From Maea johnstoni (taxonomy: Eukaryota; Annelida; Polychaeta; Spionida; Magelonidae): 64,000 nucleotides of DNA. The position numbers and the translations under genes were made by a program. The stretch lies in contig OZ012698.1 of NCBI GenBank assembly GCA_963942565.1, positions 33,240,886 through 33,304,885 of the forward strand. Direction: 5' to 3'. This document shows, one piece after another, positions 1 through 15,400 of this stretch (the stretch's first letter is position 1; the number at the start of each line of letters is the position of its first letter). The notes under the pieces were generated by a model. It did no database searches and was not told where the DNA came from. It saw only the letters and a list, made by a program, of their open reading frames with translations.

Positions 1-4216
<4,216 letters not shown>

Positions 4217-4234
4217 CCCCCCCCCCCCCCCCCC
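4217..4234. repeat. Poly-C run (18 bp)
   Basis: Eighteen consecutive C residues on the plus strand. A second C run of 16 lies at 19786-19801. Confidence 0.95.
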
Positions 4235-4443
4235 ATCCGTCCGCACCTGGCGTGATGGCGATTAGCCAGACTCCCCTGAGAATACTCGCTAGCCTGGTCG
4301 TCCGGAGCCTTAGATTATACACATGTACGGTCATTTACTTCCTGCCCTACAGAGACAGACGTCATTGCGTAAAAGTCCAACCTCCCAGAGTAGGATAGCC
4401 ACCACTGCTTCCCCAAAAATTCAGGAAATGGTGAGCGTGGACT

Positions 4444-7400
4444 TTAGAAATTGACCGATGCACTTTGATATGAATCGATGCACTTCCAAGATTGATCGAT
4501 GCACGTGCATCGATGCAAACTGGTGTGGATCCGCGCCTGTGAACTGTTACTCGACTCCGAGCTGTAGAAATGATCGGGCCGTCTTTCCGGTTCCTTCTTC
4601 TCTTTCCCCACTGACTTCTCCTTCTCCTCCTTCTCCCTGTCGTGTTTCTCGTGCTTATGTTTGTGTTTGTGCTTGTGTTTGTTTTTCTTCTTTTTCTTCT
4701 TCTTGTCTTTGTGATGCCTGTGTTCGTCGCCGCCGACAGATTTGAGCTCTGACTGTGATAGCAGGGGCAGGGGCATGAGTAGCATGGACGAGCCTGATTT
4801 AGAGTCTTCGGGTACACCCACAGGTGGCGCCACAGGTACTGTCACTGGCATTATAGGGAAACTAGGCGGCTCTGAAAATATAAATGAAAACAATTATAGT
4901 GTTGTTCCGATCAATCGGAGATCTCACTATTTTCACTTGATGATCGGTCCCAATTTTTGAAGACCTTTTTTCCCTGATTATTTGTTTTCTATATCTAATT
5001 AAAAGATATACATTCTGTGTTTCCATTATTATTTCTACCTTGTTTCTGATATTTGCACGAAAACACCTCCAAAAAAAACAGATCATACATCACTCTGGTG
5101 GAATGATGATCAGTCCTCAAAATTTGTATGGATTCTCAACATTAAAAACAAAACATAAAGTGTCCCATATCTATCATTCATAGGTGCAATCAGTTGAATG
5201 AATAATCTATCGACTTCAGCTTGACTAAGTACAAGAGATTCGAATCATAAAACAATACAAATTTTACTTTTAAAATCAACACCTCACAAAAATTCATAAA
5301 GAAGATCATATTTTTAAGTTCGAGGTCTTCGATATGAGGCAGTGGGTTGCTATTCCAGGGGCAAACTCTGTAGACATCCCTTCCATTGCTAAGGCTCCTT
5401 TTGTCCAAAGCACACGGATGCAAAGATTTTTGAAAACCATCTTAACCCTGTCATGTTGGTACTCATTAGATAGCTCTCACTGAGTACTTTCAGATGAGTA
5501 CTCATGTGTCAGGGTTTAGGTCATTTATCAGCTTGTTAGCATAATTTTGTATCTTAATCTGAATTAACACTCATTTTGTATTTTAGTAAAATTAGAAACT
5601 AGCAGCATAAGGGTTAAGGAGTAGAAATACTACTATTCATATGAGAGATTACAGTCGTGTAAGTGATAAAGAAAAGATCCAAAATAAAAAAGATTGCAAA
5701 CCATTTTTGGGGATGACAGGTCTTGTGGGAAGCAATGGTGGTTCGTCTTCAAAGAGCTGCGAGGGATGTTCATCAGAAATCTGCAAAAGCGATCTTGAGA
5801 GGGTCCGTTGGCTGGTGGACATGGCTGGTTTCTGAGGCTCTGGGGATGTCATCTCTGGATTGCTCAACTGAATAAAGGAAGAAATACATCCAAATTAGGA
5901 CTAACTTTGGGAGGATATTGAAGGTTTCTGGGGGTAAGGGACTAGGACTGATAAAACTCCCAAGTTTCTTTCTTAGATGGGAGATTTTAACCAATGCAAA
6001 TTTTTCACTAGATATGAAAATGAAGCACACTTTTGCAGAATCTGTGGGGAGTTGTGGTCTGTCTGATACTAGTTCTTCCTCAGAAAGATAGCACTGAAAA
6101 CAAAGGGAGGCTGCTTAGGCTGGCTGCAGTCCCAGGGGTCAAGCTAGCCACTAAACCCATAGCCTAAACCTACAGGAGATTGTGAGGGGCTATAATCATA
6201 TTAGCCTTTGTAACCTGGCTGGCTATAAGAAAAGTGACATTTTAAAATCATACTCAGAGCAATATCAGTTGAATAACACCATGTGACACATCAGTTGTCC
6301 TTTAGTGCAATTCTAATATGCAATAGAACAGTGAAAAGATTGCTTTTAAGGATGGATTACATTTAGAAAATCTAGGGCTCAGAGATCTTGGGTGGGGTAG
6401 GGCGATTTGAGAGCCTGAAGTCCTGGGGATAAATTATCCACTTGTTTGTCTTTATCAAAACAACATCATATTCATATTTTCTATTATAACTTGTTTGTTT
6501 TCACCAAAACAACCTAATATTCAGATTTTCCATTATAACTTAAAATTAGGACTAATATATTGAAAAAAATAAACATAACTGCAAAAGTTGATATGAAAGA
6601 GTTTGGCTTTGACTTACCCCAGCAAACCTAAGAAACTCATCAGAATATCCTTTGTGGGGATCAGTTGATCCTGGGGTGGCAGGGGTTCTCGGTATGCTGG
6701 TATCATCATCCCATACCTGAAAAATGAAAATATAATCAGTTACTAGAGGAAATATGACAGCATGCTGAACGACTAAAATTACCCTTCAAGCATGGTGTAC
6801 TCAAACAGATGATTTTCTCTTTTTATAATCTCTACCTTAACCCTTCCAATTCTGAGTCTACTTTTGTCCAAAGCACAAGGACCCAAAGATTTTTGAAAAA
6901 CATCTAAACCCTGTCATATTGGTATTCATTGGATAGCCCTCATTGAGTACTCTCAGATGAGTACCCATGTGCCAGGGTTTCAGTCATTTTTAGATTTTTG
7001 CATCATTTTGTATTGGCCACATTAGCCACAAAGCAGCACAAGGGTTAAGAGGTTTGCATTATTAACTACACTTCCTCTGTTGCAACATTTCCCACCTAAC
7101 CTAATCTGCTATTCCCTAAGGGTGAGTGTAGAGAGTGTTGCCTACTCTAAATTCTAAGAAATTTAGACCACCCGAGGAGTTTGGGCCACTATAACTATTT
7201 TGCAAAATAATTAAGTTATATTGATAAAATATGGGCCGCTATGAACCAATACAAATTATATTTACTAAAGAGTGTCCCAAATTACTGAGAGTTTACAGTA
7301 CCTTGACTTTTATGGCAGCATCAGTGACGTCGGTGGATGGTTCTACCTTGACCGCTAGATGTCCAGTGCTGGAGCCGAGATCGTGAGGAGGCTGGACAAG

Positions 7401-7547
7401 GGCAGTGTCCGCCTTCCTCTTGTGGGCGGACATCGGAGGCTCGCCCAGAATCACCACTCTATGGTCCACCTCCAGATCCTCCTCCACGTCCACAAACGAG
7501 TCGTCCAGCTCCCGCCTCTCCTCCATCTCCTCATCAAATAGCTCATC
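4444..7547 (-). CDS. 3' half of a host gene with a Lys/His-rich C-terminal tail, tentatively TFIID subunit TAF2
   Basis: Four minus-strand exons fit together: 7302-7547 (82 codons, phase 0 at both ends), 6618-6716 (33 codons, phase 0), 5702-5867 (ends phase 1) and 4444-4871 (starts phase 1, ends at a stop). Each is bounded by AG and GT with agreeing phases, and the coding length closes in frame. The product starts with an acidic stretch (DELFDEEMEE...), continues through Ser/Pro/Thr-rich low complexity, and ends in a K-run followed by an (HK)n block, EKHDREKEEKEK and a serine-rich end. That tail resembles the disordered C-terminus of metazoan TAF2 (TFIID, nuclear transcription initiation). 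The inner part shows no folded domain, so TAF2 is only a suggestion; other nuclear proteins with HK tails are possible. Upstream exons would lie at higher coordinates. Gene existence is much better supported than the name. Confidence 0.6.
5442..5617 (+). repeat. TTAA-flanked MITE-like repeat, copy 1
   Basis: Starts TTAACCCTGTCATGTTGGTA and ends GCATAAGGGTTAA, so short inverted ends meet TTAA on both sides, as for piggyBac-type non-autonomous elements. Related copies lie at about 6903-7047 and, inverted, at about 9620-9763. Copies 1 and 2 also share about 45 bp of left flank (TTTTGTCCAAAGCACA...), so one may have spread by local duplication. It lies in an intron of the HK-tail gene. Confidence 0.55.
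6862..7047 (+). repeat. TTAA-type repeat, copy 2
   Basis: Same order of blocks as copy 1 at 5.4 kb (ACCCTGTCAT, GGTATTCATTGGATAG, GAGTACTCTCAGATGAGTAC, CAAGGGTTAA), with the left TTAA decayed. It lies between two exons of the HK-tail gene. Confidence 0.55.
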
Positions 7548-7950
7548 CTACAGAATACATGGTAACAGTTGTAAAAAACATAAGATCAGGTATCCAGCTG
7601 CCTTCACTCCTCCATCTCCTCATCAAATAGCTCATCCTACAGAATACATGGTAACGGTTGCATAAAACATTATAAGATCAGGTATCCAGCTGCCTTCACT
7701 CCTCCATCTCCTCATCAAATAGCTCATCCTACAGAATACATGGTCACGGTTGCATAAAACATTATAAGATCAGGTATCCAGCTTCCTTCTCTCCTCCATC
7801 TCCTCATCAAATAACTCATCCTACAGAATACATGGTAACGGTTGCATAAAACATTATAAGATCAGGTATCCAGCTTCCTTCTTTCCTCCATCTCCTCGTC
7901 AAATAGCTCATCCTACAGAATATATGGTCACTATAATCAGAGCCCGATTG
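7515..7950. repeat. Five-copy ~92-bp tandem repeat overlapping a splice acceptor
   Basis: The segment CTCCATCTCCTC(A/G)TCAAATA...CTACAGAATA recurs at about 7520, 7611, 7702, 7794 and 7886, a spacing of 91-92 bp. The first copy is the 5' edge of the minus-strand exon at 7302-7547 with its acceptor. Each of the other four copies repeats that TCTGTAG|GATGAG acceptor and about 30 bp of exon, then runs into a TGA. So four decoy acceptors lie just upstream of the real one. The copies are highly similar, suggesting recent expansion. Confidence 0.9.
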
Positions 7951-7955
7951 CATAA

Positions 7956-8744
7956 AACATAAAATTTTGTAAATGCTTATCATAATAATGGTATATTTAA
8001 ACAATGCCTTAGAATTTTAATGCACTAACTCCAGATAGTGTATAATTATTTGGTAAATATAAATGATGATCTTCCAGAAATAGAAGACTGTTTAACAACT
8101 ATCATGTAAGGCTACTTGTTTCTTAAAAGGTTGTAATATATGGAAAATATCATTATGAAATAAGGCTGAAACCTAGGAAAAAATTTACAGCATGTTAAAA
8201 TACATTTCACTAGTTGCCCTTGAAAATTCATTTGTTAAAATATGCTTTTGTTTTACTAAATGGTACTCGAAATGGATTGATGATTTTGCTTTGTGTTCAC
8301 ATGCAATGTAGGTTGAATAAGTTAGTATGTCTTTTTAAAGAATTTATTCAAAGTTATTTCAGAGTCAGGTCAGTATAGACAAGAAGTCCATGCATATGAT
8401 ACTAAAACATTATGAAAAGAACTTCCTCTATTGTAAAAATGAGGATAAGAAATTATGTGCCTGATGCAGTTGTGGATACAGAGGGGGTTTAAGTGGTTCA
8501 ATAAAACCCCTTTTTAGAATTCAAAATGTTTCTTTTCTTGTTAAGAATTGTTACTTTTCTTATCCTTTGCTTTTAGTCAATCTATTTCTCCTCCATAACA
8601 AACCTCCTCATGTGGTACAAACTCCCTTCAAATAAATCCTTGAACCGTATCTATATAGCTGTGGTGTCATTGATGATATGATGATTTAAAATAAATTGAA
8701 ATAGATCAATGGGCCTTTGAGCTTGAACAAAGTTATCACTACAT
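7956..8744. other. Intergenic/intronic AT-rich DNA, nothing recognised
   Basis: AT-rich with many stops in all frames. No domain, RNA gene or repeat boundary could be supported. It may be an intron of the minus-strand HK-tail gene if the weak exon near 9.5 kb is real. Confidence 0.5.
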
Positions 8745-8752
8745 ATATAGTT

Positions 8753-9221
8753 TAGGGCTGTGCTCACCAAAATTTTTCAGCTCACGAGCATCACCAAAAA
8801 CCTAAACGATGCTCACGAGCTTCTCATGAGCATGAAAACGGCGGACATTTTGTTTTTCCGTGTAGATTGCTGTCATTAGGAACAGCTTGATCGAAGTGTC
8901 GATACCGCTAGCCAGCGCCATATCAAGCTAGCGGTATAAACATGCAACTACACCTCGTGATTACGAACCCGTTAGAGTGTGAAGTACGCTCTGACGGGTT
9001 AGCGTATATCGAACTTACGCATTTTGCGTAGTTCCGCTGTGAATCGACATCGATGTCGCCAACACGACGGCAGATTTTTTAGCTTCTCAAGCCTATTTAA
9101 AAAGGTCATTGAAGTTTTTATTTTTTTGCGATGCTCATGAGTTTCATGTCATGCTCGATAATCGTAGCATGGCATGAAAATCGCGATCCATCGAGCATCG
9201 CGAGCGGTGAGCACAGCCCTA
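8753..9221. mobile_element. hAT-type MITE with 8-bp target duplication
   Basis: The left end reads TAGGGCTGTGCTCACC and the right end is its exact reverse complement (GGTGAGCACAGCCCTA). Both sides are flanked by the 8-bp direct repeat ATATAGTT (8745-8752 and 9222-9229). An 8-bp duplication and TAGGG-type ends are typical of the hAT superfamily. Its 469 bp contain further internal hairpins of GATGCTCACGAGC type near both ends and no transposase, so it is non-autonomous. The perfect ends and target duplication imply a fairly young insertion. Confidence 0.9.
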
Positions 9222-9463
9222 ATATAGTTACAATTAGTTATGAACAAAATATCAAAATTTTGCCTAGAAAAAACTTAAATCCAGCTCTCCTACTCTTCTG
9301 TATCTTGACTAGATATTGGGAATGGAATGAAAATTACATTGTGTATACCCTTTTTATCTGGAAATCTTTAGTCATGGTTAGAAGAACCATAGAAACAGAG
9401 CTTGACCGACTTAATAAAATAATACTTTGTATCTAAAAAGTCTCAATATTGGATAAAAACAAC

Positions 9464-9535
9464 CTGTCCGATCATCTCATTACATACAGATATGGCTCTC
9501 CTTGTCCCACCACCACCAAGTGATGACATCACAAT
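9464..9535 (-). CDS. Possible further upstream exon of the HK-tail gene
   Basis: A 72-bp open stretch (24 codons, phase 0 at both ends) reads IVMSSLGGGGTRRAISVCNE then MIGQ, bounded by AAAG on the acceptor side and CAG|GTTGTT on the donor side. Its phase fits the 7302-7547 exon and it lies on the same strand. The acceptor lacks a good pyrimidine tract, so this exon is uncertain. A stop codon shortly upstream excludes a long extension. Confidence 0.25.
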
Positions 9536-9619
9536 CTTTGAATAACTTATGGGTCTACCCTATTGAGAACCATCACAGACTGAAATAGAGCGCAATACAC
9601 AAATATTTACACTATTTAA

Positions 9620-9763
9620 CCTTCATGCTGCTGGTGGCTAATTTGGCCAATGTAAAATTATGCAAAAGCCCTGAAAATTGACTGAAACCCTGGGAAATGG
9701 GTACTCATCTGACAGTACTTAGCGAGAGCTTTCCAATGAATACCAACATAACAGGGTTTAGAA
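9620..9763 (-). repeat. TTAA-type repeat, copy 3 (inverted)
   Basis: On the minus strand it reads CTAAACCCTG, GTTGGTATTCATTGG, CAGATGAGTACCCAT and ends GCAGCATGAAGGTTAA, matching the copies at 5.4 and 6.9 kb in reverse orientation. Confidence 0.5.
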
Positions 9764-10310
9764 GGTTCCAAGACGTCACACACTCATTCTTATGAAACTC
9801 ATAATCAAGACCATTAAGCATTCATTTCCTTCTTCTCCCTTTCAAATGAACTACTTGAGAGAGTGAGGGTTGGGTTGCCACATCCTGTCCAAGTTCCTTA
9901 TATGAAACAACTCAGTGTCTTAGATTGTGTTAATGAGCTTTCAGATACTCATAACCATAAATCATCCCACACACTCAAAGATTGTAAAACAGGTAGATGC
10001 ATTTTGCGCAGCATTATTAAGATCTTCACACTTCAATCAAGTCTCCCACCTCCTATTCATTTCAAGAAAGCCTGTTGAGTGCCACACCAACCCCTGGGTG
10101 GGAGGCCGGTGAATATGAATGAGGCCACTGTAAAGTTTCAATTATCTTATCCTGGTTCCCCCCTAATGATGTGGGTGTCACCACCTCTATCTGACCAATG
10201 TTCTCATTCACTCACCCTCCAGACTCAGTCCTGTAAGGGTCACTTTTTCCTCTCTGACCATTTGAGATTTTACATTACTGTAAGACTTATCTACAAACAT
10301 ATAATCAAAG

Positions 10311-10402
10311 ATGAAGCCAGCCCGGTATCCATGTGGTATTTGTTCTAAAGGTTGTGGACCAGGATCAATAGAATGCTCCAGTTGCAGTCAATGGAACCAC
10401 AG
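10311..10402 (+). pseudogene. Exon 1 of PHD-OTU-MULE gene: first half of PHD finger
   Basis: The ATG at 10311 opens MKPARYPCGICSKGCGPGSI and continues to W-x-H-R at a CACAG|GTAAAT donor (phase 2). Zinc ligands visible are C8, C11, C22, C25 and H30. With exon 2 (C33, C54, C57) this completes a C4-H-C3 PHD pattern. The Met just before the finger is a plausible start; no upstream in-frame extension with domain content was seen. Such a finger could act as a chromatin or protein contact module for the transposase. Confidence 0.75.
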
Positions 10403-11544
10403 GTAAATATTTCACCTTCTTTGCATTGAGGGGAATCACATTACAACCAATATGTACATATTGTGGTTTCACTACTGAATCGCTTGTGCTGTAAGTCAAA
10501 AAATCCCCAAAGATCATGAAATGGACTTCAGGTTGCATGCACAAAAACTTATGTGAAACATTACAGCTGATACCAAAATGGGATTCTCTCTCAATACTTG
10601 TAAATATCATGTCTTTCTGTCTTTAAAATATTGCAGGGTATATTTACCTCTGTGGGTGAATTGAATCTCATAAAATAACCTTGCAGTTACCTAAGAACTG
10701 CTCTAGACAGTTTTTCAGCCATTGGTAAAATTTGAGGTATCAACTAGGTAAACAGAGTAAAACTGAATTTTTCAGGTCCATGTACAAGTGAACTGTGATA
10801 CACACAGATCAACCCAATGACATGGGTTTGACATATAGACGAAAAATATAAATTCAATGTCATGATACTCTAAGATATATATCATACCCTTAAAGTTTTC
10901 CATAATGTTTTTGCAGAGCAAACTTATAACTACATTCTTCCTCAACAGCTTCTTGTCCAATTCTAAGTCCATGAAGCAACACCCATAATGGATTTGACAC
11001 ATATACCATAAGACAAGACACTTATTTGTCAGATTTTGATTAATCAATAATCCACTAGACCTTCCACTCTTCTAGTTCATTCATAGAAGTCAAAGATTTC
11101 ATCCTTAGAGCCTGTCTGACATGGACTTAAAAAAACCCACTCTCAACCAAAATATTACTTGGACTGGCCTAAAAAAATTGACACAAAACTTGGTGAAATT
11201 TTGCTTTTTTCCCATACCTTAGTTTTTGAAGTGTCATAAAATTAATAAACATTGAAGAATCAGTGTGCAAATTTTCAAGACAATCAGACAAGATTTGATA
11301 CCCCATACCTTGTGCCAAAAATGTGAAAAACTGGGGTAAACCCAGCATAGATAACACTTTTCTACTTTTCTTTAGCCACTATCAGTTGTGTTTGACAGCC
11401 GATTATAAAATGTACATTCATGGGGGTTCTGGGTGGGGTAGGGATATGTGGCTTCTTGCATCTGAAAGGTAGCTACCTAATCTATGATATAGTGAAATAT
11501 TGCAAAATTGACCTATAGCAAGGGTTTAACCAGGTCTGACACCT

Positions 11545-11876
11545 TAAGGCTAGTCCAATTTAATAATTGGTCTTAAAGACTTTTTGGCCTGAAAATGAAA
11601 ATAAAATAAGAATAAACAGGAAAATGTTAATAAACCCGATAGGCAATTGTAAAAAGAATGAATGTAAGAAATTCCATGATCAGAAGACTTCAAGTTTTCA
11701 ATCTTTTGCCTTGTATAAATGTTTTGTGACACTGAGACTTGGCAACTGCAGTGTTAAAGTGCCTTTTAGAAAGCAGATGTCAAACTTAGAAAAACAAAAT
11801 GATCTTTTTTTAAAAATGCCCAAAAAGTTGGAGCTCATTCTTAAGACCAATCCAAAAAATTGGACTGGCCTAACTT
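11545..11876. repeat. MITE-like element with AGGCCAGTCCAATT-type inverted ends
   Basis: The left end GGCTAGTCCAATTTAATAA with TTGGTCTTAA mirrors the right end, which on the minus strand reads GGCCAGTCCAATTTTTTGG with TTGGTCTTAA. The inverted ends are about 30 bp with several mismatches. There is no coding sequence. A half-site with the same GGACTGGCCTAA motif lies near 11160. It lies in intron 1 of the PHD-OTU-MULE gene. No clear target duplication could be read. Confidence 0.5.
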
Positions 11877-11939
11877 ATTAATGTACTGGCTGGATTTAGG
11901 CACTGGCACTGCAGATTAATTATTCCATTTTTTTCTTCC

Positions 11940-12204
11940 ATTGTATCTTTACAGGGATTGTGTTCCAATGACAGAAGAACTGTTTGATTACTTCACAGAA
12001 GAACCTGGACTACGCTTCTTATGCCCTGAGTGTGCATGTCTGGGTCAAGGGCCAGACAAGCAATTTAATTTCACAGCATCTCTTAGAAGGTAAATATTAA
12101 GAGAAAATGGTGTACTCACACAACCAATCAACCACTTCTTCTACTCTCCTATGGTCCGCCACCAAATCATTAAGGTGGATTTCTTTATCTTCCAAATATT
12201 TCTT
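11940..12204 (+). repeat. Left copy of ~260-bp LINE target-site duplication (contains exon 2)
   Basis: Begins ATTGTATCTTTACAG and ends TCCAAATATTTCTT. The same sequence recurs at 18678-18937, differing in the part read by a substitution and a 5-bp length difference near 12160. The two copies bracket the minus-strand LINE exactly: this copy abuts the LINE's A-rich 3' end, and the other abuts its 5' end. This is what a very long target-site duplication made during target-primed reverse transcription would look like. Confidence 0.85.
11955..12089 (+). pseudogene. Exon 2 of PHD-OTU-MULE gene (original-side copy): second half of PHD finger
   Basis: After TTTACAG the exon reads DCVPMTEELFDYFTEEPGLR and then FLCPECACLGQG, ending at AGAAG|GTAAAT. 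It supplies the last three PHD ligands (C33, C54, C57 counted from exon 1). At 135 bp with phase 2 on both sides it is symmetric, so it can be skipped or doubled without a frame change. An identical copy with both splice sites lies at 18693-18827 on the far side of the LINE. Confidence 0.8.
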
Positions 12205-12415
12205 TTTTTAATTTTGTATATTTTTTATTCAGTCTGGCATGGAAAAAAGCGAGTCATAACATACAATAATTGCGTGTGAATCTGGAATTATCATATGTAC
12301 GAAACAAAAACAAAGGTGTATAACAAATAATATATAGAGACATGGTTGACATGGTTGCAAATTATGACAGTTCTGATTGAAATGATAGGGTGATAACATA
12401 TTTATTGAATGTATC

Positions 12416-15400
12416 TTAGTGATTGTATCTGAAAAAGTTAAGTAATAAAGACCACTTGCGTTCAAATATGATTCGTTTGTTGTTTATTAATAATTTGTAT
12501 AAATCGTGATTGTATACCTTCTTAACATTAAGTTGCACTTGTAATAATCGAGGTTTTTTGTTATCAAGTTTACTTAAGTAGATCACCTTTTTTGTATTCA
12601 AAATTATGATATTAATGGTAGCATTGTTTTCAAGATCTCCAAGTATTTTCCTTCGGTCCGTTAAGATGTAGTCATTATTTGAGATTTCTTTAATCCAATT
12701 CTCTACCTCAGACCATAAGTGACGAATGTGTATACAATCTAGCAGCATATGATAATTGCTATCCTTATCAGCACAACAAATGGAACAAGTATCATCATTC
12801 ATGATTTTGCATTTTGTTAACACATCATTAGTATAAAATCTATAATGAAGGGTTCTGAATTGAGTATAACGCAAATAGGTATCCTCTACCTGATTATTTG
12901 TAACAGAAAAAGATCTCTTTACGTCATATGGAAGTATTGGAATATCTGCCTTCTCATACCATTTGGTGCATATGTTTTGAGCAATGTGGGAATTCTTGGG
13001 GTGTAATGATTTGTAAATGTTAGATACACCAGATGAATCTTTATTAATAATTTTGTTAAGTAGACTGTTTGACGGTCTTGTTAAGTTAAAGTTGGGGAGT
13101 TCTAGATGATCAAGAAAGAGTTTAACAGTTAAAGCAAAGCCACCATATTCTAGAAAATTAGTTTTAATCTTGTAAGTTTGTTGGAACTGTTCAAGATTCA
13201 TAATTTTGCAATCTTCCGTTAGGATATCTCCCACAATGCTCACACCTTTGATAAACCATTTATGTTTGAGAGGTAATCTCAAGGTACTGTTATACCATAG
13301 AGGGATATTACAAACATTATTAATTTCAGTGCAGACATTGCTTTTAAATAATAATTTGAGGCTAGATAGTAAATCACGCCAGAAAGGAATTTGTATAATC
13401 TCGTACATTCTTTCAGTGTAATCATTACCATAATTAAAAATTTCATGGAAATCTTCCATGTCCAGGAAGATTTTCCATTTACCATTAGAGCTTAAGAATC
13501 TTTTAAGCCAACCTAATTTTAATGCTTTATCAAATAAAAATAGATTATGCATTTTCAAACCACCATCATTTACTTCTGCTTCAAGTATGGTTTTACTAAA
13601 TTTTGCTGGCTTGTCATTCCAAATGAAAGATAAGAAAATGTTTTCTAATGTTTTAAATGTTTCTGGGTTGGGGCTTGGGAGGGACAGAAGGATATGTGTG
13701 ATTTTTGATAGTAGTAGAGATTTAACTATTGTAACTTTACCGTAAGGAGTTAGTTTACGAGTGCTCCAGGTTCTTATTAACTTTTTAATCTTTACAATTT
13801 TGGAGTTTAAGTTTAATTCAGTTATCTCAGATAATTTAAAAACATCGTATTCTATTCCTAGTACTTCAAATGTGTGAGTCCAGTTCAAGCCGAACTGTCC
13901 TTCCCATGATATCCTTCTGTCCCTTGCCGCCCCAATTTTAATGACTTTAGTTTTGTCTCTATTAATTGCCAATCCTGATATTTTGTCAAACCACCTCAGT
14001 ACATCAATGACACATCTCAAAGTGTCTTTATCATCTTTAAGAAAGAGAGTAGTGTCATCAGCATACTGACTTAGTTTAGACTCAATATCCCCTATCATTA
14101 TACCCTTTATGTCTTTGTTTTCTCTAATCACATGGGAGAGCACTTCAGCACAAATAACAAACAGGTACAGCGATATGGGGTCACCTTGCCGGCAACCTCT
14201 AGAAAGTTGTATTCTAGCAGAAAAGTGACCATTTTGTTCAATTTTAGAAAAGGAGTTTTTTTGTAAAAGTTTTACAGCGTTTTTAATAAAAGTTCCGTAG
14301 TTAAATAATTCCAAGCAGAACTCTATGAAAGACCACTCTATGGTATCAAAAGCCTTAGCATAATCGACCACCACAAGGAGGCCACCCACGGAGTTCTGCT
14401 CACAGTAGTTCATTGTGTCTAATAAAAGTCTAGTGTTTTCGCCTAGAAATCTGTTAGAAATAAATCCTGTCTGATCAGGATTAATAAGGTCTTCTAGAGT
14501 ACTTTTGATTCTATTGGAAATTATAGTAGAATAGAATTTGTAAACGGAGTTCAATAAGGTTAATGGTCGCCAATTTTTGAGTGAGTCTCTACTTTTCCCT
14601 GCTTTTGGGATACATGTTATTGTGCCTTCTAATATTAGATCATTTAAGTAGTCCCTATTTATTGCTTCTTGATAAACTCGAAATAGCCAGTGCTTTAATT
14701 CTTGATTAAACATTTTAAAAAACTCGTTTGAGTAACCATCAGGTCCTGGCGCTTTATTGTTTTTACTGCTTTTTATTGCTATTTCTAGTTCTTTTAATGT
14801 TAAGGGTCTATTTATATTAGTTTTAGTGTTATCACTTAGTTTGGGGATGTTTTTTAGGAAATGGTCATATCTTGTATGTTGATCTCTATTTGTACATTTA
14901 GTTTTGAATAAGTCTGAATAAAATTTTTGTTGCATATTAAGAATTGTCTGCGGATTATTTATTACATTATTATTTTCATCTTTTAATTCATTGATGTTTT
15001 TATTTAAAAAGTTTCTTTTTTCTAAATTTAGGAAATATTTAGAAGGCTTTTCCCAGTCTTTAGTATGTTGATATCTGGACCTTACTTGATTACCTTTTAA
15101 TTTTTCTTCTCTAATTTGTTCTAATCTTATTTTGCACTCTTCTAACTCGGTTATTTTATCATTATTTATTACTTTATTTTTGTCTATTTCAGTTTCTAAT
15201 GCTATAACAAGTTTATTTAAATCTATTTCTTGTTGATTTCGTTCTCTAGCTATTTTTTTTGAAAATTTTATTGTTTCGCCTCTGATTTGGCATAGTAGTG
15301 TATTTAAAAATAAATCATTATTTATTGTGATTTCTAAGTTTTCCCCATTATCTTTATTTATGAATTCTGGAGAGTAGATAGGCAGTGCATATGTATGTTT

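Noticed and set aside
9863-10112. Plus-strand ORFs just upstream of the PHD exon
   Set aside because: Considered as a 5' exon of the PHD-OTU-MULE gene, but no donor with matching phase or domain content was found; the ATG at 10311 is sufficient.
10365-10610. 81-codon minus-strand ORF opposite the PHD exon
   Set aside because: It overlaps the well-supported plus-strand exon 1 and its intron and shows no known motif.
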